A stretch of 64,000 bases of DNA from Nannocystis pusilla (GCF_020073745.1 NZ_JAIRAU010000037.1:1-64000); one strand, 5' to 3'; shown: positions 8,164-18,600, numbered from the stretch's first letter. The notes: generated from the sequence alone by a model not told the origin. A program made the numbers and translations.

Positions 8164-9654
8164 TCAGTAGCCCTGCATCGGGATGCCGACGTTGACGCGC
8201 TTGTTGGGGTGTTCGGCGGCGGTCCAGATCAGCTTGAGGTCGCGCTCGACGTAGAGGTCTTCGGGGCCGTCGGGCCAGGCGGTGATCTCGCTCATCGAGC
8301 CGGGGAGGTTGCGGTAGAGGCGGCCCCATTGCGAGGCCTGGCTCGAGCACGACATGTAATAGACGCCCTCGTGGGTGACGGCGCCCTGGATCCGCGACTG
8401 GCCGGCGAGGGCGGCGTCGCGGGCGAACACGGTGCCGCCGTTGGTGACGAGCTCGGAGCTGTCGAGGTCGACGGGCCAGCGGGCGAGCCGGCCGGTGAGG
8501 TCGGTCATGTACTCGGCGGTGACGAACACCGGCGGGTCGGCGGTGCGGTCGAGCGCGACGGCGGAGAAGCGCAGCGGGCACGACTCGTCGGTGAGGGAGT
8601 AACGGCCGATCTCCGGCACCGCGTAGCGATAGGTGTGCGCGTTGACCTCGCCGCCGGAGATCCCGATCTTGGTGTCGTCGTCGCTGGCGGTGGTCTCGAA
8701 GATCCGCGACATGTCGTAGACGCGGAAGCCCGCCGAGGTGGAGGCGACGTAGAGGCGGTCGCCGAGCCAGACGATGCCGCCGGCGTGCAGCGCGTTGCCC
8801 GAGCTGGTGTTGGCGGCCGCGAAGTTGACGTCGGGGCCGTCGCCGGTCGGCGTGACGAGCAGCAGGTGACGGTAGCGGATCGCGTCGAGGTCGGTGATGT
8901 CGACCAGGCTGAGGCGCACGCCCCTGGCTGGCGGATCCGTGGGTTCGCGGTCGATCTTGTGGTACCAGGACACCAGCAGCAGTCGCCTGCCGCTGACCTT
9001 GCCGTCGGCCCGCGCGTCGCTCGAGCCGGTGATGCCCTGCGGGTACCAGTAGTTGACCGCGCCGTCGCCGTCGTTCCAGCGGAAGCCGGTGTAGTCGTGG
9101 TTCTTCATGCGGTCGGCCTGGTAGGCCGACAGGCCCGGGACGCCCTCGCGGTTGAGCTGGCCGAGCACGTCGTCGATCGTCACGGCCGTGCCGGCGCGCG
9201 CGAGCAGGGCGTCGGCACGGGCGATGCCGGCCGCGAAGTTGTTGGGCTTGAGGGCGAAGGCGCAGCCGTCGAGCAGCTCGAGCCGGTGCTCGGTCGCGGT
9301 GGCCTCGACGTCGCCGCACGCCGGCGGGTCGGTGCAGATCGGCTCGGGCGGCGGTTCGGTGGTCGTGTCGGTGTCGGCGGTCGTGGTGGTGCCGGTGAGC
9401 GGATCGCCGGTGGTGACGAGGTCGTCGGTGGTGCCGGTGGTCGCGGTGGTGACGGGATCGCCGGGGCCGGTGGTCGTCGGATCGCCGGCGGTGCTCGTGG
9501 TCGTGCCGGTGGGCGCGAGGTCGTCGGTGGCGCCGGTCGTCTGCGGGGTGTTCGAGGTGCCGGGATCGGTGCCGCTCGCCTCGGTCGACGTGGCAGGGCC
9601 GTCGCTGCAGGCGGCGAGGAGGAGGGCGAGGGACACGACGGCGAGGCGAGTCAT
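8164..9654 (-). CDS. Large predicted lipoprotein, unknown function
   Basis: The 496-aa protein starts MTRLAVVSLALLLAAC, a clean signal peptide with lipobox LAAC. Residues of about 17-105 are a Thr/Gly/Asp/Pro-rich linker (TTGATDD, TTSTAGDP, TTTTADTDTTTEPPPEP). The mature domain has two Cys near its start (ICTDPPACGD) and many strand-like segments (HAGGIVWLGDRLYVAS, GAVTHEGVYYMSCSS, GPEDLYVERDLKLIW), consistent with an extracellular beta-propeller, perhaps binding or processing a surface ligand. I do not recognise a family. It is followed by no close partner on the same strand; the next reverse-strand gene (7979) is about 185 bp away. Confidence 0.75.
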   Translation of the reverse strand: MTRLAVVSLALLLAACSDGPATSTEASGTDPGTSNTPQTTGATDDLAPTGTTTSTAGDPTTTGPGDPVTTATTGTTDDLVTTGDPLTGTTTTADTDTTTEPPPEPICTDPPACGDVEATATEHRLELLDGCAFALKPNNFAAGIARADALLARAGTAVTIDDVLGQLNREGVPGLSAYQADRMKNHDYTGFRWNDGDGAVNYWYPQGITGSSDARADGKVSGRRLLLVSWYHKIDREPTDPPARGVRLSLVDITDLDAIRYRHLLLVTPTGDGPDVNFAAANTSSGNALHAGGIVWLGDRLYVASTSAGFRVYDMSRIFETTASDDDTKIGISGGEVNAHTYRYAVPEIGRYSLTDESCPLRFSAVALDRTADPPVFVTAEYMTDLTGRLARWPVDLDSSELVTNGGTVFARDAALAGQSRIQGAVTHEGVYYMSCSSQASQWGRLYRNLPGSMSEITAWPDGPEDLYVERDLKLIWTAAEHPNKRVNVGIPMQGY

Positions 9655-10134
9655 CGCGGCGAACGTAGCATCATACGCGGGTCCGGCACGTCATGCGGCG
9701 TTCGCGGAGGTTCGACCGGCGAAGCCGAGTTCGAGGTCCTCGCGAGGGTGCGAACCGTGCTGTGCAGGGGGCTTCGGCGCGAGCCGGCGAGCCGCCGGAC
9801 GACCGGATGAATGTTCGGATGTCCTTCGAGACATATGATGCCAGGCGCGGCGGCAGGTCGACCGATGCAGAGGCCGGTGAGAGGTGTGCGACCCCCAGAC
9901 TACCGGGAGGGCGAGGTGTGGCCGTCGCGCGCGCCCGCGCTCGCTGCGGTCGTCGCACGCGAGGTCTATCGCGGAGGTGGGCGGGAAATCACTCTGCGCG
10001 TGAGCATGCAGAAGTCGCGATCGTCCCGCTGCGCATCGGCCGTTTCGGCCGCCGTACAGCGAGCGATCACCCGCGGCGTGTCTTCGCCCCTCCCAAGCGC
10101 CGCCGACAACCGCTAATCTCGCCTGCCGAGGTTC
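9655..10134. other. 480-bp divergent intergenic region with a near-perfect 14-bp repeat unit
   Basis: It lies between a reverse-strand lipoprotein gene and the forward LysM gene, so it must contain promoters for both. No protein-like frame is visible. At 9820-9833 there is TGTCC-TTCG-AGACA, one mismatch from the TGTCC-N4-GGACA dyad discussed in the findings. Confidence 0.45.
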
Positions 10135-11007
10135 ATGCCGCGGACACACGTGATTCAGCCCGGCGAATGCGTCGACAGCGTCGCCGTCGCCCACGGCCTG
10201 TTGCCCGACGCCGTCTGGCAGCACCGCGACAACGCCGAATTACGGCGTCGGCGGGGCGATCCCAACATCCTCGCTCCGGGCGATCGGCTCGTGCTCCCCG
10301 AACCCCGGCTCAAGAAGGTCGAGTGTGCCGTCGACGCCCGTCACCGCTTCGTGCGCAAGGGCGTGCCCACCAAGTTTCGCCTGCAGATCTACGATGCCGC
10401 CGGCGAGCCACGGGCGCGGATCGGCTTCGTGATCGAGCGGCCCGGCGCCCGCGTCGTCGGCGAGACCGACGATGACGGCGTGCTCGAGATCTGGCTGCCC
10501 AGCGACGCGCGCGCGGGCACCCTCGAGCTCGCCGGCGATCCCACGCGCTACCGCCTGCACTTCGGCGCGCTGCGGCCGCTCCCGCCCGCGGACGAGCTCC
10601 CGGAGGCCGGCGCGTCCCTGCGCGGCGACGACATGCTCGGCGCCCGCCAGCGCCTGCACAACCTCGGCTTCCTGCGCGACGTCGACGAGCGCGACCCCGC
10701 CGTCCTGCGCTTCGCGCTCGACCAATTCCAGCTCCGCTTCGGCCTCGAAGACACCGGCGTGCTCGACGCTGCCACGCGCGGCGCGCTCGAGCAATTGCAC
10801 GATCGCCGCGGCGACCTGCCGTCGTACGTCGACGACCACGACGAGGGCGACGCGGCGCCACCCCCTCGATCCGCACCCGCACCCGCCCCCGCACCTGCCC
10901 CCGTCGTGTCCGCCGCCGCGCTCGCCGGGCCCGAGGCCTTCCTCGGCGACGACGATTACGAGGGCGACCTCGACGACGACGATCTCCGCGTCGCTCGCCC
11001 CCGGTGA
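10135..11007 (+). CDS. LysM and peptidoglycan-binding (PGBD) domain protein
   Basis: The 290-aa protein has an N-terminal LysM-like module (MPRTHVIQPGECVDSVAVAHG ... NAELRRRRGDPNILAPGDRLVLPE, residues 1-58), a beta domain at about 60-145 (DARHRFVRKGVPTKFRLQIYDAAGEPRA, a pattern I associate with carrier proteins near T6SS/contractile-injection genes), a PG_binding_1 module at about 160-220 (GARQRLHNLGFLRDV ... LRFALDQFQLRFGLEDTGVLDAATRGALEQ), and an acidic, proline-rich tail. No signal peptide is present, which fits delivery by a secretion machine rather than Sec. It is 6 bp from the next gene, so the two form an operon. Confidence 0.8.
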   Translation: MPRTHVIQPGECVDSVAVAHGLLPDAVWQHRDNAELRRRRGDPNILAPGDRLVLPEPRLKKVECAVDARHRFVRKGVPTKFRLQIYDAAGEPRARIGFVIERPGARVVGETDDDGVLEIWLPSDARAGTLELAGDPTRYRLHFGALRPLPPADELPEAGASLRGDDMLGARQRLHNLGFLRDVDERDPAVLRFALDQFQLRFGLEDTGVLDAATRGALEQLHDRRGDLPSYVDDHDEGDAAPPPRSAPAPAPAPAPVVSAAALAGPEAFLGDDDYEGDLDDDDLRVARPR

Positions 11008-11013
11008 CCGCTC

Positions 11014-13317
11014 ATGCCGCATTGTCATCAGTGCAACGCCGACCTCGCCAACGGCCGCCGCACCTGCACCCGCTGCTCGATCTGCCGCAGCCCGGCCGTC
11101 GAAATGTGCTTCCGCTGCGCGATGTGGGAGGAAGGGCCGCTGCCCGGCACCCAGCACGCCGTCGCCGACGAGGTCGCGCAGGGCGTCCAGGACGTGTACG
11201 TCCCGCGTCAGTCGAGCAGCAAGTTCAAGCGCTTTCTCGCCTCGATCGGCCCCGCGCCGGTCCCGTGCGAGCTCCTCCTCAAGTACATGGGCGAGGTCAG
11301 CCCCTACGTCGCCGATCAGCTCAAGAACAAGCGCGCCAAGCTGTACGGCAAGCAGTTCGCCAAGCACGCCTGCACGATCCAGCGGACCTTCGATCGGCTC
11401 TACCCGACCTGCAAGTACAGCCCGACCGCGATCAAGATCCTCCTCGTCGCCCACCTCAGCGCGCAGGAGCGCGTCCAGTGCCGGGTCAGGGGCGACTCGG
11501 CCGAGACCAGCGATGCCGCCGTCGAGCCGGTCAAGCGCTGGCAGATCCGGCTGATCGCCAGCACCCTGCTCGGGCACCACCGCAACGACATCGCGGCCGC
11601 GTTCGGGCAGCAGATCGAGCAGGAGCTGTTCGTCACGCACCCGTACCTCGAGGCGCTCGCGTGGGACGACCTCGAGTACTTCCTCAAGGGGTTCAAGTCG
11701 CCGACGTTGACGGCCATCGACCTGCTCGCCCACGCCGGCGGCTGGCAGCGCGCGCGCGAGATCCTCGAGATCGCCACCATCCTCTACCACGTCCGCCTCG
11801 CCGCGCGTCCGCAGAGCGCGTGGGCGGGGCACTGGTCGGCCAGCGCGAGCGGCTTCTTGCCGGGCGAGGCGCTCGGCTATGTCTCGGCGGCGCACTTCAC
11901 CGCGCTGTTCGGCAACGTCGAGGTCGCCGACGGGTTCTGCGACGCCGCCCAGTACGAGCTCGATCGCCTGTGGACCGTCCTGCACGACCCCGGGCGCGCC
12001 GCCAATCAGCTCCCGCAGCACCCGCGGTTCCCCGATCAGAACGTGCAGAACGAGAACCTCCTCGACGCGGTCGAGAAGCGGTACCTGCAGTACCTCCCGA
12101 CCTTCGATCACCTGCGAGCGCAGAAGGCCCAGCGATCCGCGTGCGAGACCGTCGTGCGGCGGCGCGTCGTCCACAAGCTCACCGCGCTTCTCCACGCACA
12201 CCCCACGCCGGACCGCCCGAATCCCGACCCCGAGCCCGACGAGCCCGAAGATCCGCCGGACTCCGGCTGCTCTCGCCGCGACGTCTCCAGGTTCGTCGAC
12301 AAGGTCCTCGTCGCCATGCAGCACGACTTCCTGATCGACCAGTGCTTCGACACCGGCCTCACGAAGCACCTCATCGACGAGGCCGCGCAGAACCGGGCCG
12401 TCGAGCCGAAGGGGTTCTTCCCGTTGAGCCTCCAGGCGATCGACTGGGACGAGGTCTTCCCCGCCGACGGCTTCGCTCAGGGCCACAGCTTCCTCGGCCT
12501 CCGCCGGCACTACGCGGCGATCGACGGCACCAGCGCGCGGCCGGCTCACTACCTCGACTGGCGCAACCACAAGGATCGCTGGCTGTACGACTGCTTCCCG
12601 ATCGATCCGCAGCGGCGGCCGCTGTTCGCCTCGCTCGCCGTCCACCCGATCGTCCCCGAGCCGAACAACAACTACGGCCATCACTTCCTCCTCTACGACT
12701 CCGCGCAGGTCCGGCACCGGCGGATCATCTGCTTCGGCGACAAGCAGCAGCCGCGCCGCAGCATGCTGCTCCTCCTCGACGACCTCCTGTACGGTCACAC
12801 CAAGAAGGACGGCGACGGGCCTCAGGCCGCGTCCTCACGGCTCAAGGTGCTCGAGCGGGTGCTGCGTCGCGTGTGCTGGCTGCACAGCGACGAGCACGAC
12901 GACATCGAGGACGACCTCGAGGAGCAGCTCGAGCGCTCGTGCACCGGCACGAAGCTCGACTACCCCGAAGGCGACTTCCTGTTCGAGTGCCAGATCTTCG
13001 GCGGCGTCGACCTCGTGCGCGACGCGACCGCGCTCGTCGTCAAGGTCTGCGCCGACGTGGACACCGGACAGGACCCCGTCAGCGATCCCGGGCACATGAT
13101 CTTCACACCTGCCCTTCACTTCCCGCTCTCGAAGTGGAACGCCGCCAAGCTCGCCCTCGCCCAGGTCTACCCGCAGCTCGAGGTCCTCGCGTACAAGGCC
13201 GTCCCGTGGGAGTACGGGGCCCAGGGCGGCAGGGTCACCGGCGCTGCCAAGCGCGACAAGTGGGGCTTCAGGATCCTGCACCCCGACGCCGCCGCCGACC
13301 TCACCGACCTGCCGTGA
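11014..13317 (+). CDS. Large zinc-knuckle protein, possible secreted effector
   Basis: The 767-aa protein opens with three CxxC knuckles: C4-x2-C7, C18-x2-C21 and C32-x2-C35, with an extra Cys at 24, likely binding two zinc ions. No signal peptide or membrane segment follows. The middle (about 470-600) is rich in conserved-looking aromatic/His motifs (FPLSLQAIDWDEVFPADGF, GHSFLGLRRHYAAIDGTS, NNNYGHHFLLYD, RRIICFGDKQQ), vaguely like the G-x-H-F ... R-x-x-x-x-G-D layout of some secreted toxin families, but I cannot name it. It lies 6 bp behind the LysM/PGBD gene and likely shares its transcript. Candidate effector whose carrier is the upstream protein; this is inference. Confidence 0.7.
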   Translation: MPHCHQCNADLANGRRTCTRCSICRSPAVEMCFRCAMWEEGPLPGTQHAVADEVAQGVQDVYVPRQSSSKFKRFLASIGPAPVPCELLLKYMGEVSPYVADQLKNKRAKLYGKQFAKHACTIQRTFDRLYPTCKYSPTAIKILLVAHLSAQERVQCRVRGDSAETSDAAVEPVKRWQIRLIASTLLGHHRNDIAAAFGQQIEQELFVTHPYLEALAWDDLEYFLKGFKSPTLTAIDLLAHAGGWQRAREILEIATILYHVRLAARPQSAWAGHWSASASGFLPGEALGYVSAAHFTALFGNVEVADGFCDAAQYELDRLWTVLHDPGRAANQLPQHPRFPDQNVQNENLLDAVEKRYLQYLPTFDHLRAQKAQRSACETVVRRRVVHKLTALLHAHPTPDRPNPDPEPDEPEDPPDSGCSRRDVSRFVDKVLVAMQHDFLIDQCFDTGLTKHLIDEAAQNRAVEPKGFFPLSLQAIDWDEVFPADGFAQGHSFLGLRRHYAAIDGTSARPAHYLDWRNHKDRWLYDCFPIDPQRRPLFASLAVHPIVPEPNNNYGHHFLLYDSAQVRHRRIICFGDKQQPRRSMLLLLDDLLYGHTKKDGDGPQAASSRLKVLERVLRRVCWLHSDEHDDIEDDLEEQLERSCTGTKLDYPEGDFLFECQIFGGVDLVRDATALVVKVCADVDTGQDPVSDPGHMIFTPALHFPLSKWNAAKLALAQVYPQLEVLAYKAVPWEYGAQGGRVTGAAKRDKWGFRILHPDAAADLTDLP

Positions 13318-13546
13318 GCGAGGGTCGCCATCACCGTACGACGCCGCGAAGCAACACCGAGTGCGGCCATTCGAGCCGTGACCGACGCTCCTGCGCAGGC
13401 GGCCGCTGACGTGGTGGAGGGGTGCGCGAAATCGAGCAAGACTGTCACGAGCGGCGCGTCGCGCCGGGGCGCTCGCGGCGAGCGAGGCTGTCGCCGTCGT
13501 CATGCGGGGCCGGGCGGCCGGGCGTGGGGTATCCTCGGAAGACACG

Positions 13547-15610
13547 ATGCCCCCCGACTCCGCCGGACGCATGGCGCTCGAGTTCGCGAGCGACGAGGAC
13601 CTGCTGGATCGACTCTCGGCGCGGCCGCACGAGCTGGTGTACCTGGTGGGCTCGGCGATCACGGCGCCCAGCCGCGGCGACGAGCCGGGTGTGCCGCGGG
13701 TCGAGGGGGTGATCGCGCTGATCCGCGGCGAGTACCAGCGGGCCAGCGAGCTGCAGCGGTTCGAGGCGGCGCTCGAGAAGGAGCCGGACAACCGCTACCA
13801 GGCGGCGTTTCGCCACCTGCTGCGCACGCGCGACCAGGACGTGGCCAACGCGGTGATCCGGCGGGCGGTGCTGCAGGCGCGCCGGGCGTCGCCGCAGTTC
13901 CCGGGGCCGCCGGCGGACAGCGACGACCACGAGCAGTGGCGCGCGCTCGAGGACGACGTCGACGGCTGGCACCTGCCGCCGGCCGCGGACGCGCTCGGGC
14001 AGGTGCTGGCCCGCGCGCCGGCGACGGCGCGGCCGCTGGTGTTGACGTCGAACTTCGACCCGCTGGTGTCGATCAGCGTGCGCCGGGCCGGCGGGCGCGC
14101 GTACATGGCGGCGCTGCACGGCGACGGCAGCCTGTCGGGCGTCGACGGCCAGGGCTGCCTGGTGGTGCACTTCCACGGCCACTGGTTCCGCACCGACACG
14201 CTGCACACGCCGTCGCAGCTGGGCCAGGACCGGCCCAAGCTGTCGGCGTCGCTGTCGCAGCTGATCAGCTCGCGCACGCTGGTGGTGCTCGGCTACAGCG
14301 GGTGGGACGACGTGTTCACGCGCTCGCTGATCGCGACCATCCGCGGCGGGCTGCCGATCAAGATCGCGTGGGCGTTCTACCCGGGCGACGAGGCGGTGAT
14401 CCAGCGCGAGTCGGGGCGCCTGCTCGAGGCCCTGCGCCCGGGGATCGAGATCGGCCGGGTGATGCTCTACAAGGGCATCGACGCCCACGTGTTCCTGCCG
14501 CGGCTGGCCGAACGGCTGGCGGAGTCGAGCGCGCCGGCGAGCGGGGCGCATCTCGCCGGTGACAGCGGGCCGCGACCCGGCGACAGCGGGGCGGGGTCGG
14601 GCGCGAGCGGGGCGCACCACGCGGGCGACAGCGGCTCGCGTCCGGGCGCGAGCGGGCAGTTCTTCGCCGGCGAGAGCGGGCTGCGACCGATCGTGCCGCC
14701 GGCCGATCCGGACGCGGCGTCGTCGCACACCGCCGGGCCGATCGCCGACGTGCTCGGGACCCACGCCGAGGCCGCCTGCGCGCCGGGACATGTCGATCAG
14801 GGCATGCCTTCGGAGACAGGTTCTCATGGGCATGTCGCTTCGAGCATGTCCTCGGGGACCAATCCGTTTCAGAAGGCGGGCATGCTGGGGCTGGCGGTGC
14901 CGTCGTACGTCGAGCGGGCGGCCGACGCCGGGCTGGCGGAGGCGCTCGAGGACGGCGCGCAGATCGTGGTGGTCCGCGGCGACTTCTCGATCGGCAAGTC
15001 GAGCCTGCTGCTGCGGGCCGACCGCGCGTGGCGCAGCGGGACCGGGGCGGCGGTGTGCCGGCTCGACCTGCAGATGATGCGCGTCGACGACGTGAACCTG
15101 TACTTCGACGAGTTCTTCGCCGAGGCCGGGCGCGCCTACGGGCAGAGCTTCAAGGGCTGGCGCGAGATCCAGGCGGCGGCGGCGCAGCGGCCGCTGTTGC
15201 TGACGCTCGACGAGTTCGGCGGGCTGACGCCGGAGGTGGCGCAGCGGTTCGTGCCGGCGCTGTACCGCGTGGTCACGCAGCTGGCGGGGTCGATGCGGGT
15301 GGTGGTGACCACGCGCGACCCGATCGCCGAGGTGCTGGCGAGCTTCGAGCTGTCGAACCCGAACCTCGGCGAGTGGCCGGAGGTCGAGCTGCGGCCGTTC
15401 ACGGAGGCGGAGCTGGGCCGGCTGCTCGCGCTGCTCTCGCCGCGCGCCCGCGCGGTCGTCGAGCGCGAGCGGGCGGTGGTCCACGAGCGGACGAAGATGC
15501 TGCCGAAGCCGGCGCAGTGCCTGTGCTTCAACCTGTGGAAGGACGAGGCGGCCGGGGCGAGCGACGCCGACCTGGCGCTGCGGGTGCGCAAGAAAGAGAG
15601 CTACCGGTGA
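13547..15610 (+). CDS. SIR2-like domain fused to AAA/STAND-type ATPase
   Basis: The 687-aa protein carries a SIR2-like NAD-binding domain (about 25-300): L33-V-G-S-A-I-T with following GVP (residues 48-50), T167-S-N169-F-D171, H210-G-H-W213 and G249-Y-S-G-W-D-D255. The Asn and His are the residues used for NAD hydrolysis in defence SIR2 proteins such as ThsA. A Gly/Asp/Ser-rich linker (about 325-445) follows, containing the 14-bp repeat array. Then comes a P-loop ATPase: Walker A G478-x4-G-K484-S and Walker B LLLTL-D555-E556. No membrane segment. Start is ATG 13547 because GGAAG lies 5 nt before it; an earlier ATG at 13502 lacks this. The stop overlaps the next start (GTGA), so the two proteins are translated together. 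Confidence 0.85.
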   Translation: MPPDSAGRMALEFASDEDLLDRLSARPHELVYLVGSAITAPSRGDEPGVPRVEGVIALIRGEYQRASELQRFEAALEKEPDNRYQAAFRHLLRTRDQDVANAVIRRAVLQARRASPQFPGPPADSDDHEQWRALEDDVDGWHLPPAADALGQVLARAPATARPLVLTSNFDPLVSISVRRAGGRAYMAALHGDGSLSGVDGQGCLVVHFHGHWFRTDTLHTPSQLGQDRPKLSASLSQLISSRTLVVLGYSGWDDVFTRSLIATIRGGLPIKIAWAFYPGDEAVIQRESGRLLEALRPGIEIGRVMLYKGIDAHVFLPRLAERLAESSAPASGAHLAGDSGPRPGDSGAGSGASGAHHAGDSGSRPGASGQFFAGESGLRPIVPPADPDAASSHTAGPIADVLGTHAEAACAPGHVDQGMPSETGSHGHVASSMSSGTNPFQKAGMLGLAVPSYVERAADAGLAEALEDGAQIVVVRGDFSIGKSSLLLRADRAWRSGTGAAVCRLDLQMMRVDDVNLYFDEFFAEAGRAYGQSFKGWREIQAAAAQRPLLLTLDEFGGLTPEVAQRFVPALYRVVTQLAGSMRVVVTTRDPIAEVLASFELSNPNLGEWPEVELRPFTEAELGRLLALLSPRARAVVERERAVVHERTKMLPKPAQCLCFNLWKDEAAGASDADLALRVRKKESYR
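14777..14860. repeat. Six-unit array of the 14-bp TGTCC-N4-GGACA repeat, inside coding sequence
   Basis: Consecutive 14-mers in exact register: TGCGCGCCGGGACA, TGTCGATCAGGGCA, TGCCTTCGGAGACA, GGTTCTCATGGGCA, TGTCGCTTCGAGCA, TGTCCTCGGGGACC. All approximate TGTCC-N4-GGACA, so each junction approximates the palindrome GGACATGTCC. Because 14 is not a multiple of three, successive units are read in different frames. The array lies in the linker between the SIR2 and ATPase domains, where insertion would be tolerated. Confidence 0.8.
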
Positions 15611-18600
15611 CGGTCGAGAACCCGTACCGGGCCGCGGGCGCGTTCGCGGGCAAGGCGTACATCCGCCGCGGCGCCGACGCCGAGCTGGTCGAGCAGATCC
15701 GCGACAATCAGTACTACCCGTACTTCGCGGCGCCGCGGCAGAGCGGCAAGTCGAGCCTGATCGCGCGCACGATGTCGTCGCTGCCGGCGCCGGAGTTCCG
15801 CTGCGCGCTGGTCGACCTGTCGCCGTTCGTGGTCCGCTCGTACGACGACTTCTGGCGCCAGTTCCTGCACGACGTGGCCCGCAGCGCCAACTTCGACCCG
15901 GCGCCGATCGGCAAGGGCGACCCGCGCGAGGTGTTCACGGCCTGGCTGACCGCGTTCCCCGGCCGCCTGGTGATCTTCGTCGACGAGATCGACGTGCTCC
16001 TCCACGTCGAGTGCCGCGAGCAGATCTTCAGCAAGATCAGGACCTTCTTCAACCTGCGCGCCCACGAGGCGGCGCTGCAGCGCCTGACCTTCGTGCTGGC
16101 CGGCGCGGCCCACTCGTCGCGCTTCATCTCCGACCCGCGCTGGTCGCCGTTCAACGTCGCCATCGAGATCGCGCTCGAGGACCTGTCGTCGGCCCAGGTC
16201 AGCCAGCTGGCGTCGTACCTCGCCACCGCCGGCGCGTTCGCCGGGCCCGACCTGGTCGCCCGCGTGTTCGAGCTGACGGCCGGCTCGGTGTTCCTGTGCC
16301 AGCTGGTGTTCGAGGCGCTGTGGAGCCGCGCCGCCCGCGGCCAGAAGAAGCTCGACGCCGGCGATGTCGACGCGGTGGTGACGTCGATCGTCGCCGAGAG
16401 CCCGCGCAACATCCACTTCTACAACATCTTCCGCCTGGTCACCCAGGACGCGCGCCTGGCGATGCTGTTCCGCCGCCTGGTCGACGGCGAGGAGCTCGGC
16501 GAGGAGGACCGCAAGGAGCTGCAGCTGACGGGCCTGTGCCGCGGGATGGACCCGTTCCGCAACGAGGTGTACGCCCGCGTGTTCGGGGCCGGCGGACCGC
16601 TCGACCTCAAGGTCGCGGGCGCGAAGGTGACGCTCGGCCGCAAGCTCGAGGCGGCGCTGTCGAAGCGCCAGCAGCTCGAGGACGAGGGCTCGAAGACGAC
16701 CGAGGTCGAGGCCGAGATCGCGGCGCTGCGCCGCGAGTTCCGCGAGGGCGCGCAGCTGCGCGAGGGCGACGTGCTGGCCCGCGGCCGCTACCGCCTGATC
16801 GGGCAGATCGGTCAGGGCGGGTTCGCCACGGTGTGGCACGCGCGCGACGAGCGAGCCAAGCGCGAGGTGGCCCTCAAGGTGCTGCACGGACAATTCGCCG
16901 AGGACAAGACCCGCCGCGACCGCTTCTTCCGCGGGGCGTGGAAGATGTCGGAGCTGCGCCACCCGGCCATCGTCCAGGTGATCGAGCCCTACGGCGAGGA
17001 GGCGGGCCGCCACTACTTCGTGATGGAGTACATGTCCCGCGGGACACTCCACGAGGCGGTGCTCGACCGCCGCCTCTCGCACGACCAGGTGGTCGCCGGC
17101 ATCCTCGCCGTCGGCCAGGCGCTGGCCCACGCGCACGAGCGCGGGCTGGTCCACCGCGACGTCAAGCCGTCGAACGTGCTGCTCGGCGAGGCCGACACGG
17201 CCAAGCTGACCGACTTCGACCTGGTGCGCGAACAGGACGCGTCGGGCACGACCCGCACCGGGCCGATGGGCTCGTTCATCTACTCCGCGCCCGAGGTGCT
17301 GAACCGCCCGCAGGACGCCGACCACCGCGCCGACATCTACGGGCTGGCGATGACGGCGGTGTTCGGGCTGCACGGCGCGGAGCTGCCGCTCGAGGTGGTC
17401 CGCGACGCCGATCGCTTCATCGACCGCCTGCACTGCGGCGGGCTGATGAAGGACGTGCTCAAGAAAGGCGTGGCGTGGGAGATCGAGCGCCGCTTCACGT
17501 CGGCCGCCGAATTCACCCAGGCGCTGGCGACGGCGTGGGCGGAGAAGGAAGAGGCGCAGGTGGTGCCGGCCGCGGCCCCGCCGGCGCCGAAGAAACAGAT
17601 GGCGCCGACGTGGACGGCGATGCTCGCGACCCTGCCGTCGGAGACGGGGCCGCCGACGAAATCGGCGCCCGCGGCCCCGCAGGGGGTGCCAGGCGCGGCC
17701 GCGCCGGCAGTGGTCGCGCCGGCGCCGGCAGCCGCGGCGGCGCCGGTGAGCGAAAGAATGCGGGCGAAGACGGCGGCGTTCGCGACGATCGCCGCAGGCG
17801 AGGTGGAGGACCACGACGCCTCGCCGCAGCGCGCCGCCGCGGCCGTGATGGCGCTCGACGTGCTGGCCGAGGACGACGTCGAGCCGCCACAGCAGCCGGC
17901 GCGCGCCGGCGAGGCGAGGCACGAGCGCACCGTCGCGGCCGCGCCGCTCCCGGTGGAGCCGCCGCACGCCCGTGCGCCCGGCCGCGGGGTGTACGCGGCG
18001 CTCGGGGTGTTCGCCAGCGCGGCGCTCGTGCTGCTGGCGCTGCAGATCGTCGGGCCGAACCTGGCCGCGATCGGCTCGGAGCCGGGGGCGCAGAAGCAGG
18101 ACGACCCGACGGCGATCGAGGCGCCGAGGACACTGGTCGACAGCAAGCAGGACGAGAAGCACCTCGAGACGAAGAACGATCCTCCTCCCGAGACGAAGGA
18201 CGCGAAGGTCCCCGCGGAGACGACGACGCCGCCGAGCATCACCGGCGAGAAACCACCCAACCCGGCCCAGGCGACCACGTCGAGCGCCGAGCCGGGCGGC
18301 GACACGACCGGGAGCGAGGCGACGACGGACGCGCAAGTTCCGGAAGCGCCCCACGGCACCGACACGAACGAGACGGCCGGGAAGGCGAACGGCACGGCCA
18401 TCAAGCCGCCCAACGACAAGCCGCCCAACACCGGGATCAAGAAGGCGGCGAAGAAGACGATCGAGGAGCGCGTCGAGGAGGGCTGCTTCCAGGTGCGGGC
18501 CCGCGACGCGGAGCTCGGCGTGAAGATCCTGCAAGCCGTGCGCGCGGAGAGACCGTACAACATCGAGACGCTGCGCTGCCTCGCCCAGGGCCTGCAGACG

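Noticed and set aside
10240..12798. 852-codon reverse-strand frame opposite the LysM and zinc-knuckle genes
   Set aside because: It crosses two forward genes that have domains and operon spacing; it lacks any recognisable domain.
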